A stretch of 64,000 bases of DNA from Candidatus Accumulibacter sp. 66-26 (GCA_001897745.1 MKUH01000001.1:62001-126000), one strand, 5' to 3'; counted from the stretch's first letter, positions 34,316-44,018 are shown. Notes: generated by a model from the letters alone, not told the origin. Made by a program: numbers and translations.

Positions 34316-36784
34316 CTAAATCTTGCCGCCCGGCCGCCAGCGGCGCAGGAGCAGCGAGTTCGACACCACCGAGACCGAACTCATGGCCATCGCCGCGCCG
34401 GCGATCACCGGGTTGAGCAGGCCGAGGGCCGCGAGCGGAATCCCCAGCACGTTGTAGATGAAGGCGAAAAACAGGTTCTGCCGGATCTTGCCGAGCGTCG
34501 CGCGCGACAGCAGCACGGCGTCGGCGACGCCGTTCAGGTCGCTGCGCACCAGCGTCATGTCGGAGGCCTCGATCGCCGCGTCCGAGCCGGCGCCCATGGC
34601 GAAGCTGACGTCGGCCGCGGCCAGCGCCGGCGCGTCGTTGATGCCGTCGCCGACCATCGCGACGACGCTGCCGCCGCCCTTCAGCGCGCCGACCTCGGCC
34701 GCCTTGTCGCCGGGCAGGATGCCGGCGCGGAAATCGTCGATCCCGGCCTCGCGGGCGATCGCCGCGGCGGTCGCCGCGTTGTCGCCGGTCAGCATCACGA
34801 CGCGGATGCCGAGCGCCTTGAGGCGCGCCACGGCGGCGCGCGAGGTGTCGCGCAGGGGGTCGGCGATGGCCAGCAGCGCGAGCGGCCGCGTTTGCCGGTC
34901 CACGGTCTCGGCGAGCACGACGACGGTCTTGCCGGCTCCTTGCAGCGCGGCGATCTGCGCCGCGGGCAACGCCGCATCGGCAAACCAGTCCGGCGCCCCG
35001 AGGCGCAGGCGGCGGCCGCCGAGCGCACCGGCGACGCCCTGCCCCGGCGTCGCCTGGAATTCTTCGAGCGCCGGCAGCGCCAGGCCGGCGGCGCGCTGCA
35101 GCACGGCGCGCGCGAGCGGATGCTCGGAGCCCTGTTCCAGTCCGGCGGCGAGCAGCAGCGCCTCGTCGGCGGCATCGGCGCCGCCGGCGAGCGGCACGAG
35201 ATCGGTCAGCACCGGCTCGCCGCGCGTCAGCGTGCCTGTCTTGTCCACGGCCAGCACGCCGACCTTCTGCGCGCGTTCGAGCGCCTCGGCGTTCTTCACG
35301 AGGATGCCGGCGCGCGCGCCCTGCCCGGTGCCGACCATGATCGCCGTCGGCGTCGCCAATCCGAGCGCGCACGGGCAGGCGATGACGAGCACGGCGACGG
35401 CGTTGATCAGCGCCGTCGTGAAGTCGCCGCCGAGCCACCACCAGCCGGCGAAGGTGGCGAGCGCGATCAGGCAGACGACCGGCACGAAGACCGCCGAGAT
35501 GCGATCGGCCAGCCGCTGCACCGGCGCCTTCGAGCCCTGCGCCTCGGCGACCATGCGGATGATGCCGGCGAGCAGCGTGTGCTCGCCGACGCCGGTCGCC
35601 CGGCAGCGCAGCATGCCTTCGCCGTTCGCCGTGGCGGCGAAGACGCGGTCGCCGGCGCGCTTGGCGACCGGCATGCTCTCGCCGGTCAGCATCGCTTCGT
35701 TGACGCTCGACGCGCCGTCGATCACCTCGCCGTCCACCGGCAGGCTCTCGCCGGGACGCACGATGAAGATATCGCCCGGGATCAGCAGGCCGACGTCGAG
35801 TTCGACCAGTTGGCCGTCGCGCTCGACGCGCGCCGTCTTCGGCTGCAGGCGGACGAGCGCCTCGATCGCCGCCGTCGTCTTGGCCTTGGCGCGCGCTTCG
35901 AGCAGCTTGCCGAGCAGGACCAGCGTGATCACCGCCGCCGAAGCCTCGAAATAGACGTGCTGGTGCGCCAGCCCGAAGAGCGTGACGACGACACTGAACA
36001 GCCAGGCCATGCTGGTACCGAGCGCGACCAGCACGTCCATGTTGGCGCCGCCGCCGCGCAGCGCCTTCCAGCCGCCGTCGTAGAAGCGCCAGCCGATCCA
36101 GAACTGCACCGGCGTCGCAAGCAGGAGCTGCAGCCAGCGCGGCAGCAGGTCCTCGTGGTGGCCGCGCCAGCCGTCGGCGCCGAACATCGTCGCCATCTGC
36201 GCCACGAGCGGCAGCGTCAGCGCGGCGGCGATCCAGAAGCGGCGCAGCTCGGCCCGGTAGAGCGCGAGCTTGCGCGCCTTCTCCTCCTCGCGCGCGCGGT
36301 CATCGGCGACGCGCGCGCCGTAGCCGGCGCGCGCCACCGCCGCGATCAGCGCGGCGGAATCGGCGAGGCCCGGCACGTAGCGGATGCGCGCGCGCTCGGC
36401 GGCCAGATTGACCGCTGCCTCGACGCCGGGCAGGCGGTTCAGCACCTTCTCGACGCGCGTCGAGCACGCCGCACAGCTCATGCCGTCGATCGCCAGTTCG
36501 AGGGTTTGCGGCGGCACGCCGAAGCCCGCCTTCTCGATTGCCGCGACGACCTGCTGCGGCGTCGTTCCGCCCGCGGCGAGATCGACGCGCGCGCGCTCGG
36601 CGGCGAGATTCACGCTGGCGCTGACGCCGGGCAAGCGGCCGAGCACCTTCTCGATGCGCGCCGCGCAGGCGGCGCAGGTCATGCCGGCAACCGGCAGATC
36701 GAGGCGCTGCGCCGGCGCGGCGGCGTCAGCCCCGCTCATCGTCCCCGGACCTTCGTTCATCGTTTCGCTCATTGTCTTGCTCAT
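34316..36784 (-). CDS. copA: Copper-exporting P1B-type ATPase
   Basis: This 822-residue inner-membrane Cu(I) exporter has two N-terminal heavy-metal domains ([13 protein letters not shown] near residue 30 and [13 protein letters not shown] near 100) and the TM metal motif [13 protein letters not shown]. It also has TGES ([12 protein letters not shown]), the phosphorylation site DKTGTLT, the nucleotide site SEHPLA and the hinge [12 protein letters not shown]8 includes [15 protein letters not shown], the Cu-type signature. The start at 36784 overlaps the uspA stop (ATGA). Several further in-frame ATGs (36772, 36760, 36739) are possible starts. Confidence 0.95.
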   Translation of the reverse strand: MSKTMSETMNEGPGTMSGADAAAPAQRLDLPVAGMTCAACAARIEKVLGRLPGVSASVNLAAERARVDLAAGGTTPQQVVAAIEKAGFGVPPQTLELAIDGMSCAACSTRVEKVLNRLPGVEAAVNLAAERARIRYVPGLADSAALIAAVARAGYGARVADDRAREEEKARKLALYRAELRRFWIAAALTLPLVAQMATMFGADGWRGHHEDLLPRWLQLLLATPVQFWIGWRFYDGGWKALRGGGANMDVLVALGTSMAWLFSVVVTLFGLAHQHVYFEASAAVITLVLLGKLLEARAKAKTTAAIEALVRLQPKTARVERDGQLVELDVGLLIPGDIFIVRPGESLPVDGEVIDGASSVNEAMLTGESMPVAKRAGDRVFAATANGEGMLRCRATGVGEHTLLAGIIRMVAEAQGSKAPVQRLADRISAVFVPVVCLIALATFAGWWWLGGDFTTALINAVAVLVIACPCALGLATPTAIMVGTGQGARAGILVKNAEALERAQKVGVLAVDKTGTLTRGEPVLTDLVPLAGGADAADEALLLAAGLEQGSEHPLARAVLQRAAGLALPALEEFQATPGQGVAGALGGRRLRLGAPDWFADAALPAAQIAALQGAGKTVVVLAETVDRQTRPLALLAIADPLRDTSRAAVARLKALGIRVVMLTGDNAATAAAIAREAGIDDFRAGILPGDKAAEVGALKGGGSVVAMVGDGINDAPALAAADVSFAMGAGSDAAIEASDMTLVRSDLNGVADAVLLSRATLGKIRQNLFFAFIYNVLGIPLAALGLLNPVIAGAAMAMSSVSVVSNSLLLRRWRPGGKI

Positions 36785-37209
36785 TTGGCAAGCAGCACCG
36801 GACGGCTGCTCAGATGCAGCACCTTGCGCGTCACCGAGCCGAGCAGCGCCGCCGGCAGCGCGCCGCGCCCGTGCGTTCCCATCAGGATCAGGTCGCAGCC
36901 GAGATCGTCGGCGACGCGTACGATGACCTCGGCGGCTGGACCGACGTGGATATGTGACTGGAAGGCGAAGCCGGCATCGGCCAGCCGCCGCGCGGCGCCG
37001 GCCAGCTGCGCCTCGCCCTCTTCGCGGTAGTAATTTTCCAACGCTTTGCGGTCGATGTGCTGCTGCACGCCGCCCACCGGCAGCGGCGCGTGCACGAACA
37101 GCAGGTGGACTTCCGGCGCCTCGCGGAACCAGGCTGCGTGGGCGACGAGGGTGTCTACCGCGCGCTCCGAACAGGACGAACCGTCGACCGCGATCAATAC
37201 CTTGAACAT
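36781..37209 (-). CDS. Universal stress protein (UspA family)
   Basis: This 142-residue cytosolic protein has the single-domain Usp fold, starting [22 protein letters not shown] and ending with the ATP-binding motif [21 protein letters not shown]. It is translationally coupled to copA by an ATGA overlap, suggesting a shared stress or low-oxygen response. The TauE/SafE-like gene ends 9 bases upstream. ATG 37209 follows AGGAGAAAGAC. Confidence 0.9.
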   Translation of the reverse strand: MFKVLIAVDGSSCSERAVDTLVAHAAWFREAPEVHLLFVHAPLPVGGVQQHIDRKALENYYREEGEAQLAGAARRLADAGFAFQSHIHVGPAAEVIVRVADDLGCDLILMGTHGRGALPAALLGSVTRKVLHLSSRPVLLAK

Positions 37210-37218
37210 GTCTTTCTC

Positions 37219-37890
37219 CTAAGCCTGAAAAGCCAAGCGGGCGGCGCCGAGCAGCCCCCACGCGCCGAAACCGAGGACGAGCAGCCCGGCCGTCAGGCGC
37301 ACCGCCGGCTTCGCGGCGTAGGCGCGCAGGCGCGCCGCGAGCAGGCCGGCGAGCAGCAGGTTGGGCAGCGTGCCGAGGCCGAAGGCGAGCATCAGTCCGG
37401 CGCCGCGCACCGCCGAGCCGCTGGTCAGCGCCGTCGCCAAGGCACTATAAACCAGCCCGCAGGGCAACCACCCCCACAGCAGGCCGAGCGGAAACGCCTG
37501 AACTGTGCTGCGTGCGGGCAGGAAGCGGCGGGTCAGCGGCTGGATGCGCCGCCACAGATGCTGGCCGGCGCGTTCGGTGAAGGCCAGCGCGCGCGTGACG
37601 CCGATCAGGTAGAGGCCCATGGCGACCAGCATCAGGTTGGCGAGCACGTAGAGGGCGATACGCAGCGGCAGCTGTCCGGCGAGGACCAGACTGAGGCCGC
37701 CGAGCGCGCCGGCCAGCGCGCCGGCCAGCGCATAGCTCGCGATACGGCCGCCGTTGTAGGCGAGATGCAGAGAGAGGCGCGACGGGCCGCCGAGCGACAG
37801 CGCGCCGACGATGCCGCCGCACATGCCGACGCAGTGCGTGCCGCCGAGAAGTCCGATCAGGAAGAGTGCGATGAAGCCGGAGTCAGGCAT
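37219..37890 (-). CDS. Sulfite exporter TauE/SafE-family (CcoI-neighbourhood) membrane protein
   Basis: This 223-residue inner-membrane protein has about six TM helices. The motif [19 protein letters not shown] near the N-terminus and [16 protein letters not shown] in the middle resemble the paired Cys of DsbD/CcdA-like transporters. Members in this setting (next to copper ATPase, hemN and fnr) are often linked to cbb3 oxidase maturation or copper delivery. That is inference from gene neighbourhood; no oxidase genes are in the window. It heads the uspA-copA-copZ row. Confidence 0.82.
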   Translation of the reverse strand: MPDSGFIALFLIGLLGGTHCVGMCGGIVGALSLGGPSRLSLHLAYNGGRIASYALAGALAGALGGLSLVLAGQLPLRIALYVLANLMLVAMGLYLIGVTRALAFTERAGQHLWRRIQPLTRRFLPARSTVQAFPLGLLWGWLPCGLVYSALATALTSGSAVRGAGLMLAFGLGTLPNLLLAGLLAARLRAYAAKPAVRLTAGLLVLGFGAWGLLGAARLAFQA

Positions 37891-37904
37891 TGCGGAGTCG
37901 CTGG

Positions 37905-37950
37905 GAAAAAGCCGGGAGTCGGGAGTTTACCCCTTTCAAACCCCCGACTC
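37905..37950 (-). terminator. Probable terminator of hemN
   Basis: On the minus strand GAGTCGGG pairs with CCCGACTC across a 19-base loop, followed by CCGGCTTTTTCCC. It lies 27 bases after the hemN stop. The T-run is short and offset from the stem. Confidence 0.5.
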
Positions 37951-37976
37951 ACCATGCCCCGCCCGGACACTCCGGA

Positions 37977-39383
37977 TCAGATGACCTTGGAATAGCGCGT
38001 GCGCTGCCGGTCGGCGCGCAGATACTTGTCGAACACCATCGAGATGGCGCGCACCAGCATGCGGCCCGGGGGCAGCACGGTGATCCACTTGTCCTCGATA
38101 CGCACCAGCCCAGCCGCCTGCATCTCGCGCAGGTCCTCGATTTCGGCGGCGAAGTATTTCTTGAAATCGATCAAGTGTGCGATCTCGATCGATTCGAGCG
38201 ACAGCTCGAAATGACACATCAGCGCCTGGATGATGGCGCGCCGCAGGATGTCGTCGGCGTTCAGCTCGATGCCGCGATAGACCGGCAGCACGCCGGCGTC
38301 GAGGCGGTCGTAGTACTCGTCGAGCGTCTTCACGTTCTGGCTGTAGGTCGGCCCGACTTTGCCGATCGACGAAATGCCGAAGGCCAGTAGGTCGCAGTCC
38401 GAGTGCGTCGAGTAGCCCTGGAAGTTGCGGTGCAGGCGCCCCTGGCGCTGCGCCACGGCGAGTTCGTCGTTCGGCTTGGCGAAGTGGTCCATGCCGATAT
38501 AGACGTAGCCCGCCTCGGTCAGTTTGCGGATCGCCAGCGCGAGAATCTGCAGACGCGAATCGGCGTTCGGCATGTCCGATTCGAGGATGCGCCGCTGCGG
38601 CTTGAACAAACTCGGCAGGTGCGCATAGTTGTAGATCGACAGGCGGTCGGGGCTCGACGCGATGACGCGGTCGAGCGTGCGGTTGAAGCCCATCACGGTC
38701 TGCTTGGGCAGGCCGTAGATGAGATCGACGCTGATCGACTTGAAGCCGTTGGCGCGCGCCGCTTCCATCACGCCGAAGGTTTCCTCCTCGCTCTGGATGC
38801 GGTTGACGGCCTTCTGCACGTTCTCGTCGAAGTCCTGAACGCCGATGCTCATGCGGTTGAAGCCGAGTTCGCCAAGCAGCTCGACGGTCGCGCGGTCGAC
38901 CTTGCGCGGGTCGACTTCGATCGAATACTCGCCGTCCTCGATCAGGCGGAAATGCTTCTTCGTCGCCGCCATCAGCTGGCGCATCTCGTCATGCGAGAGG
39001 AAGGTCGGCGTGCCGCCGCCCCAGTGCAGCTGCGCGACTTCGTGGTCTTCGCCTTCCAGGTAACGGCTCTGCAGATCAAGCTCTTTAGCCAGATATTTCA
39101 GGTATTTGGCCGAGCGCCCGTGGTCCTTCGTGATGATCTTGTTGCAGGCGCAGTAATAGCAGATGGTGTTGCAGAAGGGGATATGGAAGTACAATGAAAG
39201 CTGTCGGCTGATACCGCCGATATTGCGTTTCCCGAGCCAGAGTTTGTACGCGTCTGAATCGAACGCCTCGACGAAACGGTCAGCCGTCGGATACGACGTG
39301 TAGCGCGGACCGTTGACGTCGAAACGACGGATGATCTGCGGATCGAAAACAACGTTAGCTGAGTTGGTTACGCTGGAGGTCAT
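37977..39383 (-). CDS. hemN: Oxygen-independent coproporphyrinogen III oxidase
   Basis: The 468-residue radical-SAM enzyme decarboxylates coproporphyrinogen III to protoporphyrinogen IX in anaerobic heme synthesis. The cluster motif CNTICYYCACN (CxxxCxxC plus the extra Cys) follows SLYFHIPF. Glycine-rich HWGGGTPTFL, RMSIGVQDF and DLIYGLPKQT are the SAM-binding segments. The C-terminal HemN domain ends with LPPGRMLVRAISMVFDKYLR. It is divergent from fnr with an FNR box 55 bases upstream, the usual Anr/FNR-regulated arrangement. Confidence 0.96.
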   Translation of the reverse strand: MTSSVTNSANVVFDPQIIRRFDVNGPRYTSYPTADRFVEAFDSDAYKLWLGKRNIGGISRQLSLYFHIPFCNTICYYCACNKIITKDHGRSAKYLKYLAKELDLQSRYLEGEDHEVAQLHWGGGTPTFLSHDEMRQLMAATKKHFRLIEDGEYSIEVDPRKVDRATVELLGELGFNRMSIGVQDFDENVQKAVNRIQSEEETFGVMEAARANGFKSISVDLIYGLPKQTVMGFNRTLDRVIASSPDRLSIYNYAHLPSLFKPQRRILESDMPNADSRLQILALAIRKLTEAGYVYIGMDHFAKPNDELAVAQRQGRLHRNFQGYSTHSDCDLLAFGISSIGKVGPTYSQNVKTLDEYYDRLDAGVLPVYRGIELNADDILRRAIIQALMCHFELSLESIEIAHLIDFKKYFAAEIEDLREMQAAGLVRIEDKWITVLPPGRMLVRAISMVFDKYLRADRQRTRYSKVI

Positions 39384-39437
39384 GTTTTCATTGCACCATT
39401 GGATGAGGCATTATCCGACCGCCCGGAACAATTCGCG

Positions 39438-39451
39438 TTGACGTGGATCAA
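39438..39451. promoter_or_regulatory. FNR box between hemN and fnr
   Basis: TTGACGTGGATCAA matches TTGAT-N4-ATCAA with one difference. It is about 55 bases from the hemN start and 30 bases from the fnr start, so it can activate hemN and autoregulate fnr under low oxygen. Confidence 0.85.
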
Positions 39452-39480
39452 ACGCAGTCACAGCTAGGTAAAGGACCCTC

Positions 39481-40215
39481 ATGCCCCCGCAAGGTGCGAC
39501 CGCGAAAGTTACGCTGGAGGTCATCAAGACCGCCTGTTCCAACTGCAATCTTCAGGAACTCTGCCTGCCCTACGGCCTGAACCAGATGGAACTGGCCAAG
39601 CTCGACGAACTGGTATCGACGCGCAAGCGTCTCAAGCGCGGCGAACACCTCTACCGCTCCGGCCAGCCCTTCGATTCGATCTACGCGATCCGCAGCGGCT
39701 TTTTCAAGACCGACGTGCTGATCGAAGACGGCCGCGATCAGGTCACCGGCTTCCAGATGACCGGCGAACTGCTCGGCCTCGACGGCATCAGCAGCGAGAT
39801 CCACACCTGCAACGCCGTGGCGCTCGAGGACAGCGAGGTATGCACGATCCCCTTCGCGCTGCTCGAAGACCTGTCGCGCGAAATCCACACGCTGCAGAAA
39901 CACTTCCACAAGGTGATGAGCCGCGAGATCGTGCGCGACCACGGCGTCATGATGCTGCTCGGCACCATGCGCGCCGAGGAGCGGCTCGCCGCCTTCCTGC
40001 TCAATCTCTCGCAGCGCTTCACGGCGCGCGGCTACTCGCCGGCCGAATTCAACCTGCGCATGACGCGCGACGAGATCGGCAGCTATCTCGGCCTCAAGCT
40101 CGAAACGGTCAGCCGCGCCTTCTCCCGCTTCCAGGAAGAGGGGCTGATCGCCGTGCAGCAGAAGCACATCCGGATCCTCAATACGCCGGGCCTCAAGAAG
40201 CTGATGACGCACTAG
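39481..40215 (+). CDS. fnr: FNR/Anr-type oxygen-sensing transcriptional regulator
   Basis: This 244-residue global regulator has an N-terminal cysteine set ACSNCNLQELC (Cys19, 22, 28) and a fourth Cys in IHTC (Cys110) that bind the oxygen-sensitive [4Fe-4S] cluster. A cyclic-nucleotide-like beta-roll, a dimer helix and a helix-turn-helix follow. The recognition helix LKLETVSRAFSRFQ contains the E-xx-SR combination specific for TTGAT half-sites. At least five TTGAY-N4-ATCAR sites in this window are candidate targets. ATG 39481 is preceded by AAAGGACCCTC. Confidence 0.95.
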   Translation: MPPQGATAKVTLEVIKTACSNCNLQELCLPYGLNQMELAKLDELVSTRKRLKRGEHLYRSGQPFDSIYAIRSGFFKTDVLIEDGRDQVTGFQMTGELLGLDGISSEIHTCNAVALEDSEVCTIPFALLEDLSREIHTLQKHFHKVMSREIVRDHGVMMLLGTMRAEERLAAFLLNLSQRFTARGYSPAEFNLRMTRDEIGSYLGLKLETVSRAFSRFQEEGLIAVQQKHIRILNTPGLKKLMTH

Positions 40216-40267
40216 ACCTGCGGAAAATCGAAGCGCCGGCAGGTATCTCCCGCCCCCCGGCGGCTGT

Positions 40268-40660
40268 TCAGGCCAGCGCGGCGAAGATTCCGAGCGGGTT
40301 GCGGGTCAACGCCACCGAAACGATCCAGGCGAAGGTGGCCAGCGCGATGCCGAAGAAGAGCGCGCGCTGCGCCTTCGTCCTGCCGCGCTTCAAGGCCACC
40401 GCGCCGCACACGATATAGACCAGCAGACCGAGCACCTTGGCCGTCAGCCAGCCCTGCGCGAAAGGATACTGCGCGCTGAGCACGGCCATCGCGATCGCGC
40501 TGCCGAGCAGCAGCGTGTCGATCAGATGCGGCGCGATGCGCACCCAACGCCGCCGCAGCATCGGCGAATCGAGCAGCATCCACAACCCGCGCAGCAGGAA
40601 TCCGGCGCCGCTGAGGGCGACGCAGGTCACGTGCAGGTGCTTGAGCAGCAGGTAGCTCAT
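40268..40660 (-). CDS. SirB2-family small membrane protein
   Basis: This 130-residue inner-membrane protein has four TM helices (KHLHVTCVALSGAGFLLRGLWML, IAPHLIDTLLLGSAIAMAVL, LTAKVLGLLVYIVCGAVAL, ALFFGIALATFAWIVSVAL) and conserved His in LLKHLHV and PHLIDT, which fit the SirB2/invasion-regulator family of unknown biochemical role. The start overlaps the NnrS stop (ATGA), making it the last gene of the hemerythrin-NnrS operon. It converges with fnr. Confidence 0.85.
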   Translation of the reverse strand: MSYLLLKHLHVTCVALSGAGFLLRGLWMLLDSPMLRRRWVRIAPHLIDTLLLGSAIAMAVLSAQYPFAQGWLTAKVLGLLVYIVCGAVALKRGRTKAQRALFFGIALATFAWIVSVALTRNPLGIFAALA

Positions 40661-41859
40661 CCCTGGGCTCCGTCGGAGCGCGGCTTCAGGTAAATCGGCA
40701 GATACAGCCAACACCAGGCGCCGAATACCGCGAGCCAGCCGAGCGCGGCCAGCCAGAAGAGGTTGCCGGCACCGCCGAAGCTCAGGAAATCGCCGGCCAG
40801 GCGCAGCGCGGCGACGCCCTGGAGCGCCCAGAACAGCCCCCAGGTCCAGCGGTCGGCGGCCGGCGCCTGCCCCGAATGGCCGAGCGTCACGCGCGTCGCC
40901 ATGCCGAGCAGCATCGACGCGCAATAGCCGATTCCCAGCGCATGCAGCGGCGCCAGCCCGCCCCAGCCGATGCCGAGACTGCCGAGCCCGCCCTGCACTG
41001 CGTAGAGAGCCAGTCCGGCGCCCAGCCAGAGCGTCGCGACGTGATGCATGGCGACCAGCGGCTCGGCGAAGCTGCGATGCACCTGCCATTTCCAGCTCAG
41101 GAAGAGCGCGACGCCGGCGGCCAGCGCGTCGCTCGGCCACACCCAGCCGGGCCGGCCCAGCCCGGCACCGAGCGCATGCGCGGCGAAGCACGCGAGCAGC
41201 ACCCAGAGCAGCGGCATCGAACGGTAGATCTTGTAGCGCGGAATCACCATGCTCGAAAAGAACGGCAGCATGCGGTGGCTGACGGTGACGAAGAGCGGCA
41301 GCAAGACGCCCCAGAGCCCGCATTCGATCGCCAGGCGCACCCAGCCCGCATCGCCCGTCCGCAAGCCGGCGGCGAAGGCCAGCAGCCCCGGCACGCCGAC
41401 GCCGAGCGCGCCGAGCGCCGCCCAGGCATGGCGCTTGTCCTGATTCGCTCCCAGGCGCGCGGCGCCGAGCAGCGACCACCATCCCCAGCTCCAGCCGGCC
41501 GCTACCAGCAGCAACGAGAAAACGACCAGCGCCGGCACCCGGAGCGCCAGATAGAACATCGCCCAGCCGGCCGCCATGAGCAGGAAAGGCGGCAGATAGC
41601 GCCGGCGTTCGAGGGCCGTTCCGCCCACCCACTTCGGCAGCGCGGTCATCAGGAAGCCGAAGACGAAGAAGGAAAAAACCCCGTAAAGCATCAGCAGCGC
41701 GTGCAGCCAGACCGACGGGAAAGGCCAGAACGGCGCCGCGTAAAGGCCGGCGTAGCGCGCACCGAGATCGACGGCCCAGAAGGCGATGGCGAGGAGAGTC
41801 TGGACGGCGCCGCCGAAGAACATCACGCGATGCGGCGCGGCAAGGAAAATGGCATTCAT
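40657..41859 (-). CDS. NnrS family heme-Cu membrane protein
   Basis: This 400-residue protein with about 12 TM helices is the second NnrS relative in the window. Diagnostic segments are APHRVMFFGGAVQTLLAIAFW, WLHALLMLYGVFSFFVFGFLMTALPKW, VSHRMLPFFSSMVIPRYKIY and GYCASMLLGMATRVTLGHSG. NnrS proteins protect against NO and reactive nitrogen species during denitrification. It differs markedly from the ABC-linked NnrS at 19002. It lies between a large membrane protein gene and SirB2 in an operon behind an FNR box. The start at 41859 has only a weak ribosome site. Confidence 0.88.
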   Translation of the reverse strand: MNAIFLAAPHRVMFFGGAVQTLLAIAFWAVDLGARYAGLYAAPFWPFPSVWLHALLMLYGVFSFFVFGFLMTALPKWVGGTALERRRYLPPFLLMAAGWAMFYLALRVPALVVFSLLLVAAGWSWGWWSLLGAARLGANQDKRHAWAALGALGVGVPGLLAFAAGLRTGDAGWVRLAIECGLWGVLLPLFVTVSHRMLPFFSSMVIPRYKIYRSMPLLWVLLACFAAHALGAGLGRPGWVWPSDALAAGVALFLSWKWQVHRSFAEPLVAMHHVATLWLGAGLALYAVQGGLGSLGIGWGGLAPLHALGIGYCASMLLGMATRVTLGHSGQAPAADRWTWGLFWALQGVAALRLAGDFLSFGGAGNLFWLAALGWLAVFGAWCWLYLPIYLKPRSDGAQG

Positions 41860-41890
41860 GGGGATACCCGTAGTGCGGCCTTGCGCCACA

Positions 41891-43204
41891 TCACAACGCG
41901 CCCGCGAGCGGGACGTCGAGTACGGCAGCGATCTGCACGAGATGGCGGCGGTAGACGCCGAGCGCCGCAAGGAGGTTGCGCACCAGCCAGCCGTTGGCGA
42001 GGACCAGCGCGGCGCCGGCCGGGTAGGCGAGCCCCTGCGGCCAGACGACGGCGCCGAGGAACAGGACGACGGCGGCGAAATGGGCGTACATCTGCTTGCG
42101 CATGTGCGTTTCGGCCAGCACCTTTTTCATGTTCGGCGCCAGCACGCGGCCGCGCCCGAGATTTTGCAGGTGCAGCCAGACGAGAAAGGGGACGATCTTG
42201 TAGAGCATGCCGACGATCACCGACATGAAGCCGCCGAGCAGCAGCAGCGCGGCGAACAGCAGCGGCCAGCCCTGCCACCCGGCCAGCGCGGGAATCGCGG
42301 AGGCGGCCAGCCACAGGGCACAGGCGGCGAGCGCGCTGAACATCGCGACGCGCCAATAGACCTGCGTCGGATCGAGCTTCGCCCGCTTGCTGCGCCACTG
42401 GATGCTCAGGGTGACGACGGCAAAAGCCGCCGCGCAGAGCACCACCGCCGCGCTCAGCACCGCTGACGGCAGCGTCCAGCCGGCCAGGTCGGCCACGGTC
42501 CAAACGGCTGCGACGCCGAGCACGAAGCGCGCGAAATGCTTGCCGAACCAACCCGGATAGGACGGCGTCAGCTGGAACATCGGCACCACGACATAGCCGA
42601 CGGCGGCGAGCAGCGCGCAGCCCCAGGCGACGAAGCCCCAGCCGAGGTGGATGTCGGTCAGCTGCGCGAGCGGCAGCGCGAGCGACCAGCCGAGCGATGC
42701 CGCGAGGAGCAGGCCGAAAGCGACGGTGACGGCGAGGCCGATCAGCGCCAGCCGTAGTCCACGAATGGTCGGGCTGGTCGCCGGGATGCCGTGCAGCGCG
42801 TGCCCGGCTGCGGCGATGAAGAGCGTCGCGCCGGCGCCGAGAAACAGCACGGCGAAACGAAAGGCAAGCGGCTCATAGGTCAGGAAGCCGGCGACCAGGG
42901 CCAGCGTCCCGACCGTGAGCGCGACATGGACCAGCCGGGCGACGAACAGCGGGCGGACCATGTTCGCCCCGGCGACGACGGGCAGGAGCTGGAACAGCGC
43001 GCCGAGCATCGTCTGCAGCATGAAGCCGGCGGTGAGCAGGTGGGTCAGCGCCAGCGCCTCCGGCGTCCAGCGCGAGGCGAACAGATCGGGCCCGCTCCAG
43101 AGCAGCAGCAGCCCGGCCAGCACGGCGAACGCGGGCGCCGTCAGGAAGAAGCGCAGCGGCGCGCCGAACGGCGGCGCCCGATCGAAGGACAGCAAAGCCT
43201 GCAT
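41891..43204 (-). CDS. Polytopic membrane protein of the NnrS/hemerythrin operon
   Basis: This 437-residue inner-membrane protein has about 12 TM helices. His residues sit in helices (ALTHLLTAGFMLQTMLGALFQLLPVVAG, DIHLGWGFVAWG, HMRKQMYAHFAAV), a pattern recalling heme-copper oxidase-like or NnrS-like membrane proteins. I do not recognise a named family with confidence. It starts directly at the DUF2249 stop. Context suggests a heme-containing partner in NO or anaerobic metabolism. Confidence 0.75.
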   Translation of the reverse strand: MQALLSFDRAPPFGAPLRFFLTAPAFAVLAGLLLLWSGPDLFASRWTPEALALTHLLTAGFMLQTMLGALFQLLPVVAGANMVRPLFVARLVHVALTVGTLALVAGFLTYEPLAFRFAVLFLGAGATLFIAAAGHALHGIPATSPTIRGLRLALIGLAVTVAFGLLLAASLGWSLALPLAQLTDIHLGWGFVAWGCALLAAVGYVVVPMFQLTPSYPGWFGKHFARFVLGVAAVWTVADLAGWTLPSAVLSAAVVLCAAAFAVVTLSIQWRSKRAKLDPTQVYWRVAMFSALAACALWLAASAIPALAGWQGWPLLFAALLLLGGFMSVIVGMLYKIVPFLVWLHLQNLGRGRVLAPNMKKVLAETHMRKQMYAHFAAVVLFLGAVVWPQGLAYPAGAALVLANGWLVRNLLAALGVYRRHLVQIAAVLDVPLAGAL

Positions 43205-43435
43205 CTACGCCTTGTGCCAGATCGTGATCTCGACGACGCCCTCCGGCGTGCGCTCGGTCTTGTACGTAAAGCCATTGACCTCGAGCGCCCGATACAAGGG
43301 ATGCGGTTCGCGCGTGAGCAGCAGCAGCAGGCTCTCGTCCGGACCGATCTGGTCGAGCGCCTCCATGGTCAGCACGAAGGGTTCCGGCGGCTCCATGTTG
43401 CGGGCATCGATCACCTTGACGTTTTTCTTTTCCAT
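43205..43435 (-). CDS. DUF2249 domain protein
   Basis: This 76-residue single-domain protein contains VIDARNMEPPEPFVLTMEAL, LLLLLTREPHPLYRALEVNGFTYKTE and a C-terminal strand. It has a TusA/SirA-like fold but lacks the catalytic Cys of TusA. DUF2249 proteins commonly accompany hemerythrins and NO-response genes in denitrifiers. Its start TG overlaps the hemerythrin stop (TGATG), indicating coupling. Confidence 0.87.
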   Translation of the reverse strand: MEKKNVKVIDARNMEPPEPFVLTMEALDQIGPDESLLLLLTREPHPLYRALEVNGFTYKTERTPEGVVEITIWHKA

Positions 43436-43896
43436 CACGCATCCGCTCCGGGTTGGTTCTGAATCTGCGCCTGCAGGCGCGGCACCAGGGTTTCGACGTA
43501 GTCGACGAGATGCTGGTCGCACATCGGGTAGAGCACGTTCTCTTCCTTCATGTTGTGCTGCTGCATCATGATGAGCAGAGTCTCGCTGCTGCCCGAGTAG
43601 CCTTCGGCATCGCGCGCCGCTAGGGCGGCCGCGCCCTCTTCCAACAGCTCGCGCATCTGCACGTGCTCGCCGCGCATGACTTGCGTCGGCCCCATGCTCA
43701 TGCCCGTCTTTTCCTCGAAGGCCGGGAAGAGCAGGGATTCCTCGGCGGCGAAATGCTGTAGCACGGCCTGGCGAAACTGCGCGAAGCGCGCGTCGGCGCG
43801 CGCCCAGTCGCCGTCCGCGACGGCCTGTTCGGCATCGGCGAACACGTCGTCGCAACGACGGTGATCGTCGGCCATGAATTCTCTTATGTTATGCAT
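43435..43896 (-). CDS. Hemerythrin HHE-domain protein
   Basis: This 153-residue cytosolic four-helix protein has a diiron ligand pattern: H in DDHRRCDDVF, H and E in HFAAEESLLFPAFEE, H in MRGEHVQM, and H/E in QQHNMKEENVLYPMCDQHL. Related proteins sense or scavenge NO or O2, or repair Fe-S clusters (YtfE-like), but the YtfE N-terminal Cys domain is absent. It is the first gene of the operon to 40268, with an FNR box 58 bases upstream. The start at 43896 is preceded by a weak GGATCATCCA. Confidence 0.88.
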   Translation of the reverse strand: MHNIREFMADDHRRCDDVFADAEQAVADGDWARADARFAQFRQAVLQHFAAEESLLFPAFEEKTGMSMGPTQVMRGEHVQMRELLEEGAAALAARDAEGYSGSSETLLIMMQQHNMKEENVLYPMCDQHLVDYVETLVPRLQAQIQNQPGADA

Positions 43897-43953
43897 TGGA
43901 TGATCCTGCTGAGGTGGTACGCCGATTGTCGGGGGCGGGCTCTGCCCTCGCAT

Positions 43954-43967
43954 TGACGAACATCAAA
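43954..43967 (-). promoter_or_regulatory. FNR box of the hemerythrin-NnrS operon
   Basis: TTGACGAACATCAA matches TTGAT-N4-ATCAA with one difference. It lies 58 bases upstream of the hemerythrin start. FNR or a DNR-type NO sensor could bind. Confidence 0.75.
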
Positions 43968-44018
43968 ATCCGCTGATGGAGCACCGTAACGACGGGCTTC
44001 CGGGCGCGACGGCGGCAC

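Noticed and set aside
34892-37030. 712-residue plus-strand frame opposite copA
   Set aside because: Antisense shadow of a P-type ATPase with complete catalytic motifs.
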